Below, piece by piece: positions 53,918 through 63,982 of a stretch of 64,000 bases of DNA; within the stretch, counting starts at the first letter, position 1, and the number at the start of each line of letters is the position of its first letter. Below the pieces are notes generated by a model. That model was not told the origin of the DNA. It saw only the letters and a program-made list of their open reading frames with translations, and searched no databases. The stretch is from the NCBI RefSeq assembly GCF_014636235.1, contig NZ_BMDZ01000017.1, forward strand, positions 1 through 64,000. The letters are read 5' to 3'. Source of the DNA: Tistrella bauzanensis. Lineage in GTDB: Bacteria; Pseudomonadota; Alphaproteobacteria; Tistrellales; Tistrellaceae. Position numbers and translations under genes: made by a program.

Positions 53918-55465
53918 GTGCCAGGTTCCCTTCCGCCCTCGGCGCGCATCCGGCGACCGGTCGCAGCCGTCGCGCGCGACCGCACCAGCGCCATGGCCGA
54001 TCCGGTCATGCGCCGCCTTTTCGCCGCGCTGATGGCCTTGACCCTTGCCGCATGTCTGGCACTGGCGGCCGGGCAGGCCAATGCCCGGCCCGCGCCCGAG
54101 AGCTTCGCCGACCTGGTCGAGAAGCTGACCCCGGCGGTGGTCAATATTTCGACCACGCAGAGCGTCGAGGTTCAGGGCCCGCAGATCCCGATGCCGCAAT
54201 TCCCGCCCGGATCGCCGTTCGAAGACCTGTTCCGCGACTTCTTCGGCGATCGCGGCGGCCAGCCGGGTGCCACCCGCAAGGTCCAGGCGCTGGGATCCGG
54301 CTTCATCATCAGCGCCGAAGGCCTGGTGGTGACCAACAATCACGTCATCAAGGATGCCGATGAAATCTCGGTGATCCTGACCGACAACACCACCCTGCCG
54401 GCCGAAGTGGTCGGCACCGATCCCAAGACCGATCTGGCGGTGCTGCGGGTGAAATCGACCAAGCCGCTGCCCTTCGTCTCGTGGGGCGACAGCGCCACCT
54501 CGCGGGTTGGCGACTGGGTGATCGCGGTCGGTAATCCGTTCGGTCTGGGCGGTTCGGTGACCGCAGGCATCATCTCGGCGCGCGCCCGTGACATCAATGT
54601 CGGGCCGTTCGACGATTTCCTTCAGACCGATGCCGCCATCAACCGCGGCAATTCGGGCGGCCCGATGTTCAACATGGCCGGCGAGGTGATCGGCATCAAC
54701 ACCGCGATCTTCTCGCCCACCGGCGGCTCGGTCGGCATCGGCTTTGCCGTGCCCTCGATGCTGGCACGGCCGGTGATCGAGCAGCTGGTGGAATATGGCC
54801 GCACCCGTCGCGGCTGGCTGGGCGTGCAGATCCAGCCGGTCACCGACGACATCGCCGAAAGCCTGGGCCTGGATCGCGCCCATGGCGCGCTGGTCGCCCG
54901 GGTGATGCCCGACAGCCCCGCCGCCACCGCCGGTATCGAGGTGGGTGATGTGGTGGTGCGCTTCGACGGCAAGGACGTGGCCGAGATGCGCGAACTGCCC
55001 CGGATCGTGGCCGAGACCGAGATCAACCGCTCGGTGCCGGTGGAGATCTGGCGCAACAACCGCAAGGTCGACCTGAAGGTGACGGTCGGCGAGCTGGACG
55101 AGGCGGATATCGCCGAGGCGGCACCCGATGCCGGTAACGCTCAACCCGAGCAGCAGGTCGGCACGAGCCTGCCGGCCGTGGGCCTGACCGTGGCCCAGGC
55201 CGATGGCGCGATCCGCGACCGTTATGGTCTTGGCCCTGATGTCACCGGTGTCGTGATCACCGAGATCGACGCCAACGGCCCCGCCAACGACAAGCCGATC
55301 CGGGTTGGCGACGTGATCGTCGATGTCGGCCAGCGCAAGGTGGAACGGGTGGCGGATATCGAGACCGCGATCAAGGAAGCCCGTGACGCTGGTCGCAAAT
55401 CGGTGCTGATGCTGGTACGGACCGGCGATGACAGCCGCTTCGTGGCCCTGCGCCTGAAGGACTGA
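53918..55465 (+). CDS. degP: Periplasmic Do/DegP-type serine endoprotease
   Basis: A 515-residue protease-chaperone. A signal peptide (LFAALMALTLAACLALAAG) precedes the trypsin-like domain with the triad His-142 (VVTNNHVIKDADEI), Asp-172 (PKTDLAVLRV) and Ser-246 (INRGNSGGPMFN), followed by two PDZ domains (RRGWLGVQIQPVTDDIAESLG; VVITEIDANGPANDKPIRVGD). AGGGAG seven bases ahead supports a GTG start at 53918; ATG 53993 would also keep the signal peptide but lacks a ribosome site. It follows DUF2065 by 137 bases and belongs to the envelope quality-control block with HflKC. Confidence 0.95.
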   Translation: MPGSLPPSARIRRPVAAVARDRTSAMADPVMRRLFAALMALTLAACLALAAGQANARPAPESFADLVEKLTPAVVNISTTQSVEVQGPQIPMPQFPPGSPFEDLFRDFFGDRGGQPGATRKVQALGSGFIISAEGLVVTNNHVIKDADEISVILTDNTTLPAEVVGTDPKTDLAVLRVKSTKPLPFVSWGDSATSRVGDWVIAVGNPFGLGGSVTAGIISARARDINVGPFDDFLQTDAAINRGNSGGPMFNMAGEVIGINTAIFSPTGGSVGIGFAVPSMLARPVIEQLVEYGRTRRGWLGVQIQPVTDDIAESLGLDRAHGALVARVMPDSPAATAGIEVGDVVVRFDGKDVAEMRELPRIVAETEINRSVPVEIWRNNRKVDLKVTVGELDEADIAEAAPDAGNAQPEQQVGTSLPAVGLTVAQADGAIRDRYGLGPDVTGVVITEIDANGPANDKPIRVGDVIVDVGQRKVERVADIETAIKEARDAGRKSVLMLVRTGDDSRFVALRLKD

Positions 55466-55491
55466 TCCGCCATTGGTCGGCCTGAACGACC

Positions 55492-55529
55492 AAGCCCCGC
55501 CCGGAGCGATCCGGGCGGGGCTTGTCTTT
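55492..55529 (+). terminator. Rho-independent terminator after degP
   Basis: AAGCCCCGCCCGGA (55492-55505) pairs perfectly with TCCGGGCGGGGCTT (55510-55523), loop GCGA, then GTCTTT. It follows the degP stop by 26 bases and separates it from convergent serB. Confidence 0.85.
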
Positions 55530-55561
55530 GATCGGACTGCCGCGCGGCCGGCTCGGGGATG

Positions 55562-56494
55562 TCAGTCTTCGGCGGCGATGAAGGTGTCGCGGTGATAGCC
55601 CTGCAGATAGAGCAGGGCCGTCAGATCACCATGGTTGATCCGCACGGGTGCCGCCGCCGCGACCTTGGGCTTGGCGTGATAGGCGACGCCCAGCCCGGCC
55701 CTCAAGATCATCGGCAGATCGTTGGCGCCATCGCCCACCGCCAGCGCACCGCCGGTGCCGCCCGACCACAGCCCGGCATAATGGTCGAGCGCCGCGACCT
55801 TGGCATCGGCGCCCAGGATCGGCGGAATGACCTGGCCGGTCAGGCGGTGGCCCGCCACCTCCAGCCGATTGGCGCGGTTGTCGTCGAAGCCGCACAGCGC
55901 CGCCACCCGGGCGGTGAAATAGGTGAAGCCGCCCGACACCAGAACCGCGCGCGCATCATGGGCGCGCATGGTGGCCACCAGCGTGCGGGCACCCGGCATC
56001 AGCCGCACCCGCTCACTGAAGGCCCGTGCCAGAACGCCTTCGGGCAGGCCGGCAAGAGTGGCGACGCGGGCGACCAGCGCTTCGGCGAAATCGAGTTCGC
56101 CGCGCATCGCCCGCTCGGTCACCGCGGCAACCTCGGCCTTGACCCCGGCATAATCGGCCAGTTCGTCGATGCATTCGCAGGTGATGATGGTGCTGTCCAT
56201 ATCCGACACCAGCAGCCGGCGACGGCGGTCGGGACCATCCGGCTGGGCGGCCGCATCGACCGCGAGCCCGGCATCGGCCAATGCCGCCTCGGCGGTATCG
56301 CGCACGCCGGCCACGTCGTTGCCGGCAACCGCGATATCGGCGGCGACGCCGTCCTGCAGGATGGTGACGTCGCCCACGGTGTGGCCGGCCGCATCGAGCG
56401 CCTGGCGCACCACATCGATCGCGCCCGCTCTGGTCACCGCCGCCGCGCCGTCAGCCTTGACCGGAGCACCGATCAGCGTCAACACCGTTCCCAT
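55562..56494 (-). CDS. serB: Phosphoserine phosphatase
   Basis: Last step of serine synthesis. The 310-residue protein has an N-terminal ACT-like domain (about 1-90) and a HAD phosphatase domain: nucleophile Asp-98 in VSDMDSTIITCECIDELAD, VLVSGGFTYFTARVAAL (motif II), and AVGDGANDLPMILRAGLGVAYHAKPKV (quoted to the motif IV aspartates GDGANDLPM). ATG 56494 is preferred; further upstream the frame enters the divergent miaA gene. Serine made here also feeds folate one-carbon units used by ThyX. Confidence 0.96.
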   Translation of the reverse strand: MGTVLTLIGAPVKADGAAAVTRAGAIDVVRQALDAAGHTVGDVTILQDGVAADIAVAGNDVAGVRDTAEAALADAGLAVDAAAQPDGPDRRRRLLVSDMDSTIITCECIDELADYAGVKAEVAAVTERAMRGELDFAEALVARVATLAGLPEGVLARAFSERVRLMPGARTLVATMRAHDARAVLVSGGFTYFTARVAALCGFDDNRANRLEVAGHRLTGQVIPPILGADAKVAALDHYAGLWSGGTGGALAVGDGANDLPMILRAGLGVAYHAKPKVAAAAPVRINHGDLTALLYLQGYHRDTFIAAED

Positions 56495-56594
56495 GGATCG
56501 TCCCTTCGTCCATCGACAAGCGACCCGCTGCATCGGGTCGGGTACATATATCGGGTCGGCCGCATTAAAAGCGCGAGATCGCGCGGGAGCAAGC

Positions 56595-57557
56595 ATGGAG
56601 CCGGGCAAACCGATGCCGGGGATGCCACTGATCGTGATCACCGGCCCCACCGCCTCGGGCAAGTCGGCGCTGGCGCTGGCGCTGGCGCAGGCGCGCGACG
56701 GTGTGGTGATCAACGCCGATGCGATGCAGGTCTATGACGATCTGCGGATCGTGACCGCCCGGCCGACGGCGGCCGATGAAGCGGCGGCCCCCCACCGGCT
56801 GTATGGCGTGCGGCCGGCCGAGGCGGTGTGTTCCGCCGCCACCTGGGCGGTACTGGCCCACGCCGAGATTGCAGCCGCCCATGCCGCCGGCCGGCTGGCG
56901 ATCCTGACCGGCGGCACCGGCCTGTATATCCGGGCGCTGGTCGACGGGTTGTCGGATCTGCCGGCGATCCCGCATGATGTGCGTGACGCCGTGCGGGCGA
57001 TCGGTATCGAAGGCGGGGCCGCCGCGCTGAAGGCGGCGCTGCTGCCGCATGATCCGGCGGCGGCGGCGCGGCTGGCCGATCCGCAGCGCCTGGCGCGGGC
57101 CTTGGAGGTGGTGCGCGCCACCGGCCGGACACTGGCCGACTGGCAGCACGCCCATCCGCCGACGGGCGGGCATGACGGGCCGGTGTTCACCATCGCGCTG
57201 ATGCCCGATCGCGCGGTGCTGGACCAGCGGATCGCCGGCCGCTTCCAGGCCATGCTGGCGGCAGGGGCGGCGGCGGAGGTGGAGGCATTGCTGGCACGCG
57301 CGCTGGACCCGGATGCCATCCCGCTGATGAAGGCTGTGGGGGTGCCGGAAATCGCGCGGCTGGTGCGCGGGCAGGCGGGGCTGGCCCAGACGATCGAGCG
57401 CGGCCGCATCGCGACACGTCAATACGCCAAGCGCCAGATGACCTGGATACGTCACCAGGGCCTGATCAACCTGACCGTTTCAGAGCAATATTCGGAATGT
57501 TTGCATCCGAGAATCTTTTTGGAAATTGACGAGTTCCTGTTGACCGCGGGTCATTGA
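56595..57557 (+). CDS. miaA: tRNA dimethylallyltransferase
   Basis: Adds the isopentenyl group to A37 of tRNAs reading UNN codons. A 320-residue P-loop enzyme: IVITGPTASGKSALALALA, VINADAMQVYDDLRIVTARPT, LTGGTGLYIRALVDGL and RGRIATRQYAKRQMTWIRHQ with the tRNA-binding arginines. GGGAG six bases before ATG 56595. It is divergent from serB with 100 bases between starts and lies ahead of ilvB with a terminator between. Confidence 0.96.
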   Translation: MEPGKPMPGMPLIVITGPTASGKSALALALAQARDGVVINADAMQVYDDLRIVTARPTAADEAAAPHRLYGVRPAEAVCSAATWAVLAHAEIAAAHAAGRLAILTGGTGLYIRALVDGLSDLPAIPHDVRDAVRAIGIEGGAAALKAALLPHDPAAAARLADPQRLARALEVVRATGRTLADWQHAHPPTGGHDGPVFTIALMPDRAVLDQRIAGRFQAMLAAGAAAEVEALLARALDPDAIPLMKAVGVPEIARLVRGQAGLAQTIERGRIATRQYAKRQMTWIRHQGLINLTVSEQYSECLHPRIFLEIDEFLLTAGH

Positions 57558-57692
57558 GCCGGTAGGGTCCACAAGCTCGGATCAAGAGACCGGATCGCGT
57601 CCGCCAATGCAAGGCGGATAACAGCGCTTCGGGCCCCGCGAACCCGCGCCCCGCCTTCGCAGCCGCGATGGCGGGCAGGGGTACCAAGGGGC

Positions 57693-57731
57693 GGAACCCG
57701 CCGACGGAGTTGTCCGCCGGCGGTTCTTTTT
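57693..57731 (+). terminator. Rho-independent terminator between miaA and ilvB (possible attenuator)
   Basis: GAACCCGCCGACGGA pairs with TCCGCCGGCGGTTC (one bulge, one mismatch) around GTTG, followed by TTTTTC (57725-57731). It is 136 bases past miaA and about 100 before ilvB. It could simply end miaA, or work as an ilv attenuator; no leader peptide rich in Leu/Ile/Val codons is visible ahead of it. A second small hairpin GCCTGC-N5-GCAGGC lies downstream near 57740-57756. Confidence 0.7.
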
Positions 57732-57832
57732 CGGTGAGGCCTGCATGGCGCAGGCCCCGCGACCCGGGCGAAGGGCAGGGGCGCAGATGTAGCGCGGACA
57801 CCCGAACCAGATACTCGCGGAGCGACCGAACG

Positions 57833-59584
57833 ATGCAGTTCACCGGTGCGGAAATCCTGATGAAGGCCCTGGCAGACCAGGGTGTCGAGGTCATTTTCGG
57901 CTATCCCGGTGGCGCGGTACTTCCGATCTATGACGCGCTCTACAAGCAGAACCGGGTGCGTCATTACCTGGTCCGCCATGAACAGGCGGCGGTCCATGCG
58001 GCGGAGGGGTATGCGCGCTCGACCGGCAAGGTCGGCGTGGTGCTTGTAACCTCGGGCCCCGGCGCCACCAATGCGGTGACCGGCCTGACCGACGCGCTGA
58101 TGGACAGCATCCCGATCGTCTGCCTGACCGGTCAGGTGCCGACGCATATGATCGGCAATGATGCCTTCCAGGAAGCCGATACCGTCGGCATCACCCGGCC
58201 ATGCACCAAGCACAACTATCTGATCCGGGATGTCGAGGTTCTGGCGGGCAAGGTCCATGAGGCCTTCCACGTCGCGCGGTCAGGCCGTCCCGGCCCGGTG
58301 GTCATCGATCTGCCCAAGGACATCCTGAACACCCCCGGCACCTATCGCGCGCCCGAAGAACTGCCGCGCCCGACCTATCGTCCGCAGGTGACCCCCGACC
58401 AGAGCGGGATCGAGCGGGCGATCGAGCTGATGCTGAAGGCCGAGCGGCCGGTGTTCTATGTCGGCGGCGGCGTGATCAATGCGGGGCCTGAGGCCTGCGC
58501 CGGCCTGACCCGGCTGGTGCGTGCCACCGGTTTCCCCGTCACGATGACCCTGATGGGCCTTGGCGCCTATCCGGCCAGCGACCGCCAGTCGCTGGGGATG
58601 CTGGGCATGCATGGCACGCTGGAAGCCAATCTGGCGATGCATGACTGCGACCTGATGATCAATATCGGCGCGCGGTTCGATGACCGGGTGACCGGGCGGC
58701 TCGACGGCTTCTCGCCCGACAGCATCAAGATCCATGTCGATATCGATCCGTCCTCGATCAACAAGAACGTCCGCGTCGACCTGCCGATCATCGGCGATGC
58801 CGGATCGGCGATCACCGCCCTGCTGGCGGGCTGGAGCCGGCGGCAGGGCGAGCATGATGCCGCGCGCATCGGTGCCTGGTGGGAGCGGATTGCCGGCTGG
58901 CGGGCGCAGAACTCGCTGGGCTTCCAGAACAGCAGCCAGATCATCAAGCCCCAATACGCCATCCGGCGGCTGTGGGAGATGACCCGTGAGCGCGAGCCCT
59001 ATATCACCACCGAGGTCGGCCAGCACCAGATGTGGGCGGCCCAGCATTTCAACTTCGACACCCCCAATCACTGGATGACCTCGGGCGGGCTCGGCACCAT
59101 GGGCTATGGTCTGCCGGCGGCGATGGGCGTGCAGGTGGCGCATCCCGATGCCCTGGTGATCGACATCGCGGGCGAGGCCTCGACGATGATGAACATCCAG
59201 GAGCTGTCGAGCCTGATGCAGCACCGGCTGCCGGTGAAGGTGTTCATCCTGAACAATGAATGGATGGGCATGGTCCGCCAGTGGCAGGAGCTGTTCCATG
59301 GCGGGCGCTATTCCGAAAGCTATTCGGCGGCGCTGCCCGATTTCGTGAAGCTGGCCGAAGCCTTCGGCGCCAAGGGCCTGCGCGCCCACACCCCCGACGA
59401 TCTGGACGGGGTGATCCGCGAGATGCTGGCCTATGACGGTCCGGTGGTGGTGGATGTGCGCGTCGACAAGGGCGAGAACGTCTATCCGATGATCCCGGCC
59501 GGCGCCGCCCATCACGAGATCATCCTTGGCCCCGGCCAGGAACTCGATGCCTGCAAGAGCGAGGAAGGGATGGTACTGGTCTGA
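57833..59584 (+). CDS. ilvB: Acetolactate synthase, large (catalytic) subunit
   Basis: Thiamine-diphosphate enzyme that makes 2-acetolactate or 2-aceto-2-hydroxybutyrate, the first common step to valine, leucine and isoleucine. A 583-residue protein: VIFGYPGGAVLPIYDAL, the catalytic glutamate in RHEQAAVHAAEGYAR, VVLVTSGPGATNAVTGL, the FAD region ARFDDRVTGRLDGF, and the thiamine/Mg part IDIAGEASTMMNIQELSS with LNNEWMGMVRQWQELFHGG. GGAG lies ten bases before ATG 57833. The small subunit follows after 105 bases. Confidence 0.97.
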   Translation: MQFTGAEILMKALADQGVEVIFGYPGGAVLPIYDALYKQNRVRHYLVRHEQAAVHAAEGYARSTGKVGVVLVTSGPGATNAVTGLTDALMDSIPIVCLTGQVPTHMIGNDAFQEADTVGITRPCTKHNYLIRDVEVLAGKVHEAFHVARSGRPGPVVIDLPKDILNTPGTYRAPEELPRPTYRPQVTPDQSGIERAIELMLKAERPVFYVGGGVINAGPEACAGLTRLVRATGFPVTMTLMGLGAYPASDRQSLGMLGMHGTLEANLAMHDCDLMINIGARFDDRVTGRLDGFSPDSIKIHVDIDPSSINKNVRVDLPIIGDAGSAITALLAGWSRRQGEHDAARIGAWWERIAGWRAQNSLGFQNSSQIIKPQYAIRRLWEMTREREPYITTEVGQHQMWAAQHFNFDTPNHWMTSGGLGTMGYGLPAAMGVQVAHPDALVIDIAGEASTMMNIQELSSLMQHRLPVKVFILNNEWMGMVRQWQELFHGGRYSESYSAALPDFVKLAEAFGAKGLRAHTPDDLDGVIREMLAYDGPVVVDVRVDKGENVYPMIPAGAAHHEIILGPGQELDACKSEEGMVLV

Positions 59585-59689
59585 CCCGCGCCGCCCGCGC
59601 GATCAGCCTGCCGCCCCCGGGGCCGGCTCGGGCACCATGTCCCGCCGGCCCGTTCCCGACGTCTGCACCAAATCCGACGGCGAGTTTCC

Positions 59690-60235
59690 ATGGTCATCCA
59701 GAACGAACAGATCACCCAGCACACCATGTCGGTGCTGGTCGACAATGAAAGCGGCGTGCTGGCCCGGGTCATCGGCCTGTTTTCCGGCCGCGGCTATAAC
59801 ATCGACAGCCTGACGGTTGCCGAGGTGGACGAGGGCCGCACCCGGTCGCGGATCACCATCGTCACCTCGGGCACGCCGATGATCATCGAGCAGATCAAGG
59901 CGCAGTTGACCCGGCTGGTGCCGATCCACACCGTCACCGATCTGACCCAGAGCGGGCCGTTCGTCGGTCGCGAACTGGCGCTGGTCAAGGTGGCCTCGAC
60001 CGGTGAACGGCGGGTCGAGTCGCTGCGCATCGCCGATATCTTCCGCGCCCGCGTGGTCGACAGCACCCATGAGAGCTTCATCTTCGAGATGACCGGTTCG
60101 ACCGAGAAGATCGAGGCGTTCATCAACCTGATGCGGCCACTGGGGCTGGTGGACGTTGCCCGCACCGGCATCGCCGCCCTGTCGCGCGGCGCCGAGCCGC
60201 TGTCGTCGGAACGGGGCAATTACGAGCCGGCCTGA
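59690..60235 (+). CDS. ilvN: Acetolactate synthase, small (regulatory) subunit
   Basis: Binds valine for feedback control of IlvB. The 181-residue protein has an N-terminal ACT domain (HTMSVLVDNESGVLARVIGLF, SGRGYNIDSLTVAEVDEG) and a C-terminal ALS_ss_C domain (RELALVKVASTGERRVESLRI, THESFIFEMTGSTEKIEAFI). The ribosome site before ATG 59690 is weak (GGCGAG). It is placed between ilvB and ilvC as in other alphaproteobacteria. Confidence 0.97.
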   Translation: MVIQNEQITQHTMSVLVDNESGVLARVIGLFSGRGYNIDSLTVAEVDEGRTRSRITIVTSGTPMIIEQIKAQLTRLVPIHTVTDLTQSGPFVGRELALVKVASTGERRVESLRIADIFRARVVDSTHESFIFEMTGSTEKIEAFINLMRPLGLVDVARTGIAALSRGAEPLSSERGNYEPA

Positions 60236-60274
60236 CGCGGCCGGCACACCGCTTGCGACCATCGGGTGCGCCCG

Positions 60275-61433
<1,159 letters not shown>

Positions 61434-61457
61434 TCTGCCGCCGCAATCGCGGCCGGT

Positions 61458-61499
61458 ATCAGGGGCGGCGCTTCCCGAGAGGGGGGCGCCGCCCCTGAT
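61458..61499 (+). terminator. Hairpin after ilvC
   Basis: ATCAGGGGCGGCGC (61458-61471) pairs perfectly with GCGCCGCCCCTGAT (61486-61499), 25-66 bases after the ilvC stop. The next bases are CGTTCG, so the T run is weak, but the 14-bp GC stem is strong. Confidence 0.7.
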
Positions 61500-61552
61500 C
61501 GTTCGGGCGGATGCGGAACCTGCACTGCCACCCTCATGTTGAGCCATCGGCC

Positions 61553-62674
61553 ATGGCGCGACAGGAGAGCGGACCGGCAGGCATGACAGACGCAGACAGG
61601 ACGGACGCCGGCAGGACAGACGCTGGCAGGCGACCCGAGCAGATCCCCGACGCCCGCCGGGCACCGAAGGCGGGCCGGCTGCGGGGCGAGGCCGAAACCC
61701 GGCTGGACCCGGATGGCAGCCCCGCCGAACACGCGGCCCGCGGCCGGCAGGCGACCAGCCCGCTTCACATGCCCATCCGCGGCTGGAAGGACATCATCTG
61801 GCGCACCGCCCTGCAGGTGATCGACGACCGGGTGGAGGCGGTAGCCGCCGGTGTCGCCTTCTACACTCTGCTGGCGATCTTTCCCGGCATCACCGCGCTG
61901 ATCTCGATCTATGGCCTGTTTTCTGACCCCTCGGCGGTGGTCGAGCACATCAGGGTGCTGGGCGGCATTCTGCCCGACAGCGCCGTGCAACTGATGGGCG
62001 ACCAGATGCGGCGGGTGGCGGCACAGCCTCAGGACCGCCTGAGTTTCGGCCTTGCCTTCAGCCTGGGCTTCGCGCTGTGGAGCGCCAATCTGGGCATGAA
62101 GGCGATGTTCGACGCGCTCGATGTCGCCTATGGCGAGCGCGAGGATCGGTCGTTCGTGGTGTTCACCCTGGTGACGCTGGGCTTCACGCTGGTGGCCATT
62201 CTGTTCACGGCCCTGATGCTGGCGGCGCTGGCGCTGCTGCCGGTGGCGCTGGACCTGCTGCCCCTCGGCCTCGTCGCCGAACAGTTGATCAGCCTGGGGC
62301 GCTGGCCGCTGCTGATGGTGCTGGTGGCTCTGGGCACCAGCATTCTCTACCGCTATGCGCCGAGCCGCCGGTCGGCGAAATGGCGTTGGGTCACCCCCGG
62401 CGGCTGTCTGGCGACGCTGGTCTGGCTGGCGGGGTCGCTGGGATTTTCCTGGTATGTCAGCAACATCGCCGCCTATGACCGCACCTATGGCTCGCTGGGG
62501 GCGGTGGTGGTGTTCATGACCTGGATCTGGATTTCCGTGATGATCGTGCTGGTGGGCGCCGAACTGAACGCCGAACTGGAACACCAGACCGCCTGCGACA
62601 GCACCGACGACCCGCAGAAGCCGATGGGCCGGCGCGATGCCTATGTCGCCGACACGCTGGGCCGGCTGCCCTGA
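61553..62674 (+). CDS. YihY/BrkB family inner-membrane protein
   Basis: A 373-residue integral membrane protein. After a disordered, charged N-terminus of about 70 residues (with a repeated DRTDAGRTDAG motif encoded by a local DNA repeat) come six hydrophobic segments including VAAGVAFYTLLAIFPGITALI, LSFGLAFSLGFALWSANLGM and GSLGAVVVFMTWIWISVMIVLVGAEL, the signature of YihY (formerly called RNase BN by mistake). Function unsettled. Starts at 61511, 61553 and 61583 are possible; none has an ideal ribosome site. Confidence 0.9.
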   Translation: MARQESGPAGMTDADRTDAGRTDAGRRPEQIPDARRAPKAGRLRGEAETRLDPDGSPAEHAARGRQATSPLHMPIRGWKDIIWRTALQVIDDRVEAVAAGVAFYTLLAIFPGITALISIYGLFSDPSAVVEHIRVLGGILPDSAVQLMGDQMRRVAAQPQDRLSFGLAFSLGFALWSANLGMKAMFDALDVAYGEREDRSFVVFTLVTLGFTLVAILFTALMLAALALLPVALDLLPLGLVAEQLISLGRWPLLMVLVALGTSILYRYAPSRRSAKWRWVTPGGCLATLVWLAGSLGFSWYVSNIAAYDRTYGSLGAVVVFMTWIWISVMIVLVGAELNAELEHQTACDSTDDPQKPMGRRDAYVADTLGRLP

Positions 62675-62703
62675 ACGGTGCCGTCACCGGCGGTGGCGGC
62701 CAC

Positions 62704-63300
62704 TCAGAACTCCGATCCGGGCTCGGTCAGGAAGCGGGCCTCGTCGGGGGTGGTGTTGCGGTCCAGCATCGCGTTGCGATGCGGATAGCGGCCGAATCGC
62801 CGCAGGATGTCGCGGTGCCGGTATTCGAAATCCAGCGCATTGGCGTCGCCCAGCGCTTCGTACAGCGCCACCGCCTGATCGTGGACCAGCAGGCTTTCTG
62901 AATGCATGAACGGCAGATAGACGAACTGGCGGTGCAGGGGCGGCAGGCGCTGATCATGGCCGCGTGCCACGGCTTCCTGCGCCAGGGCCAGCGCCATCGG
63001 GTCGGCGGCGAAAGCCCGGGGTGTGCCGCGGTGGATATGGCGCGAGAACTGGTCCAGCAGCAGGATCTCGGCCAGCCGGCCATAGGGCTCGACCCGCCAT
63101 CCGGCGCAGACCCCCCTGATGGCCCCGGCATGGACGCGGGCGAAGCGGTCACGGATCACGTCGTCCAAGGCATCGCCGGCGCCGAACCAGTCGTCGGGGC
63201 CAAGCTCGCCGAACCAGAAGTCGACCACGCGGCCGGCGGCGCCGGGATCGGCGGCCGCGACGTCCTCGGCGTGCAGGGCGGCGGCAATGTCGGTGATCAT
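62704..63300 (-). CDS. DUF924 family protein
   Basis: A 198-residue all-helical TPR-like protein of family DUF924: VVDFWFGELGPDDWFGAGDALDDVIRDRF (start VVDFWFGEL), LAEILLLDQFSRHIHRGTPRAFAADPMAL (core LLLDQFSRHIHRGTPRAFA), FVYLPFMHSESLLVHDQAV and FGRYPHRNAMLDR are all conserved family patches. GGAGAG before ATG 63300. No function is established. It is convergent with the YihY gene. Confidence 0.92.
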   Translation of the reverse strand: MITDIAAALHAEDVAAADPGAAGRVVDFWFGELGPDDWFGAGDALDDVIRDRFARVHAGAIRGVCAGWRVEPYGRLAEILLLDQFSRHIHRGTPRAFAADPMALALAQEAVARGHDQRLPPLHRQFVYLPFMHSESLLVHDQAVALYEALGDANALDFEYRHRDILRRFGRYPHRNAMLDRNTTPDEARFLTEPGSEF

Positions 63301-63740
63301 GTCAGCTCTCCGGGTCGGCAGACGGGATAGGGGCGTGCTGGGATGGGGGCCTGCTGGGATAGGGGCTTGCTGGGATAGGGGTCTCCCATCCTGACCGGGT
63401 GGCCGGGTGGAAATCCAGTGGACAATCGCGGGATGTGCACCTGATCCGGTGCCCGCCCGCGGGCGAATGCTCCCAAACAAGGACAAGAATATTGCCCTAA
63501 TCGAGGCGGAAGTGATTGGAAAATGTCTCATATGCGGTTTTTGCACTGGACACCCCGCGGCCTTGTCTGTAATCGTTCCAATCACGGTGTTATCCATTCG
63601 GGTCGCATCGTGTGCCGGATACCCGGTCGACATGCGTGTCGATGTCGGCCATGATGTGGTGAGCGGACGAAGATGCCGCCACCGCATGCCATGCAGCCAC
63701 TGGCAAATCCACCACGACTGAACATCCAGAACCGGACATC
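63301..63740. other. 440-base intergenic region with 16-bp tandem repeats
   Basis: Beyond the tandem repeats (63324-63383) the region from about 63480 to 63600 is noticeably less GC-rich than the rest of the window (for example ACAAGAATATTGCCCTAATC) and probably contains promoters, but no gene I can support. Confidence 0.6.
63324..63383. repeat. 16-bp tandem repeat, about 3.7 copies
   Basis: GGGATAGGGGCGTGCT (63324-63339), GGGATGGGGGCCTGCT (63340-63355), GGGATAGGGGCTTGCT (63356-63371) and a partial GGGATAGGGGTC (63372-63383) follow head to tail. Each has a G-rich run, so a G-quadruplex on this strand is possible. They lie just upstream of the DUF924 start. Confidence 0.85.
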
Positions 63741-63914
63741 ATGTCTCACCAGCCGCACAGCACAGCCACCATCGCACGCCGTCGCGCATCTGCGCGGGCC
63801 GTGGATGTTGCGCGTGTCGACGCGCTGCGGGCCGACATGATGGTCATGGCCTCTGGCGGATTTGTCGTCATCCTTCTCGGCCTTGCGCTTTCGCTTCGAC
63901 TTATCGGCCCCTGA
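63741..63914 (+). CDS. Small single-pass membrane protein, unknown
   Basis: A 57-residue frame starting MSHQPHSTATIARRRASARA with one hydrophobic helix near the end (GGFVVILLGLALSLRLI). The basic N-terminal side would remain in the cytoplasm. No clear ribosome site is visible and I recognise no family. Support is limited to a consistent membrane-protein composition and a promoter-like region ahead; it could be a chance frame. Confidence 0.4.
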   Translation: MSHQPHSTATIARRRASARAVDVARVDALRADMMVMASGGFVVILLGLALSLRLIGP

Positions 63915-63982
63915 GCGCCGTACCGTCAGCCGCGCGATCAATCGCCGGTGACACACGCTCAGGGGAGAAGAGACAGAACCAC

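Noticed and set aside
57558..57692. Leader peptide for ilv attenuation
   Set aside because: The short ATG frames here (for example MQGG then stop) contain no run of Leu, Ile or Val codons.
63324..63383. CRISPR-like array
   Set aside because: Units are directly adjacent, with no spacers: a plain tandem repeat.
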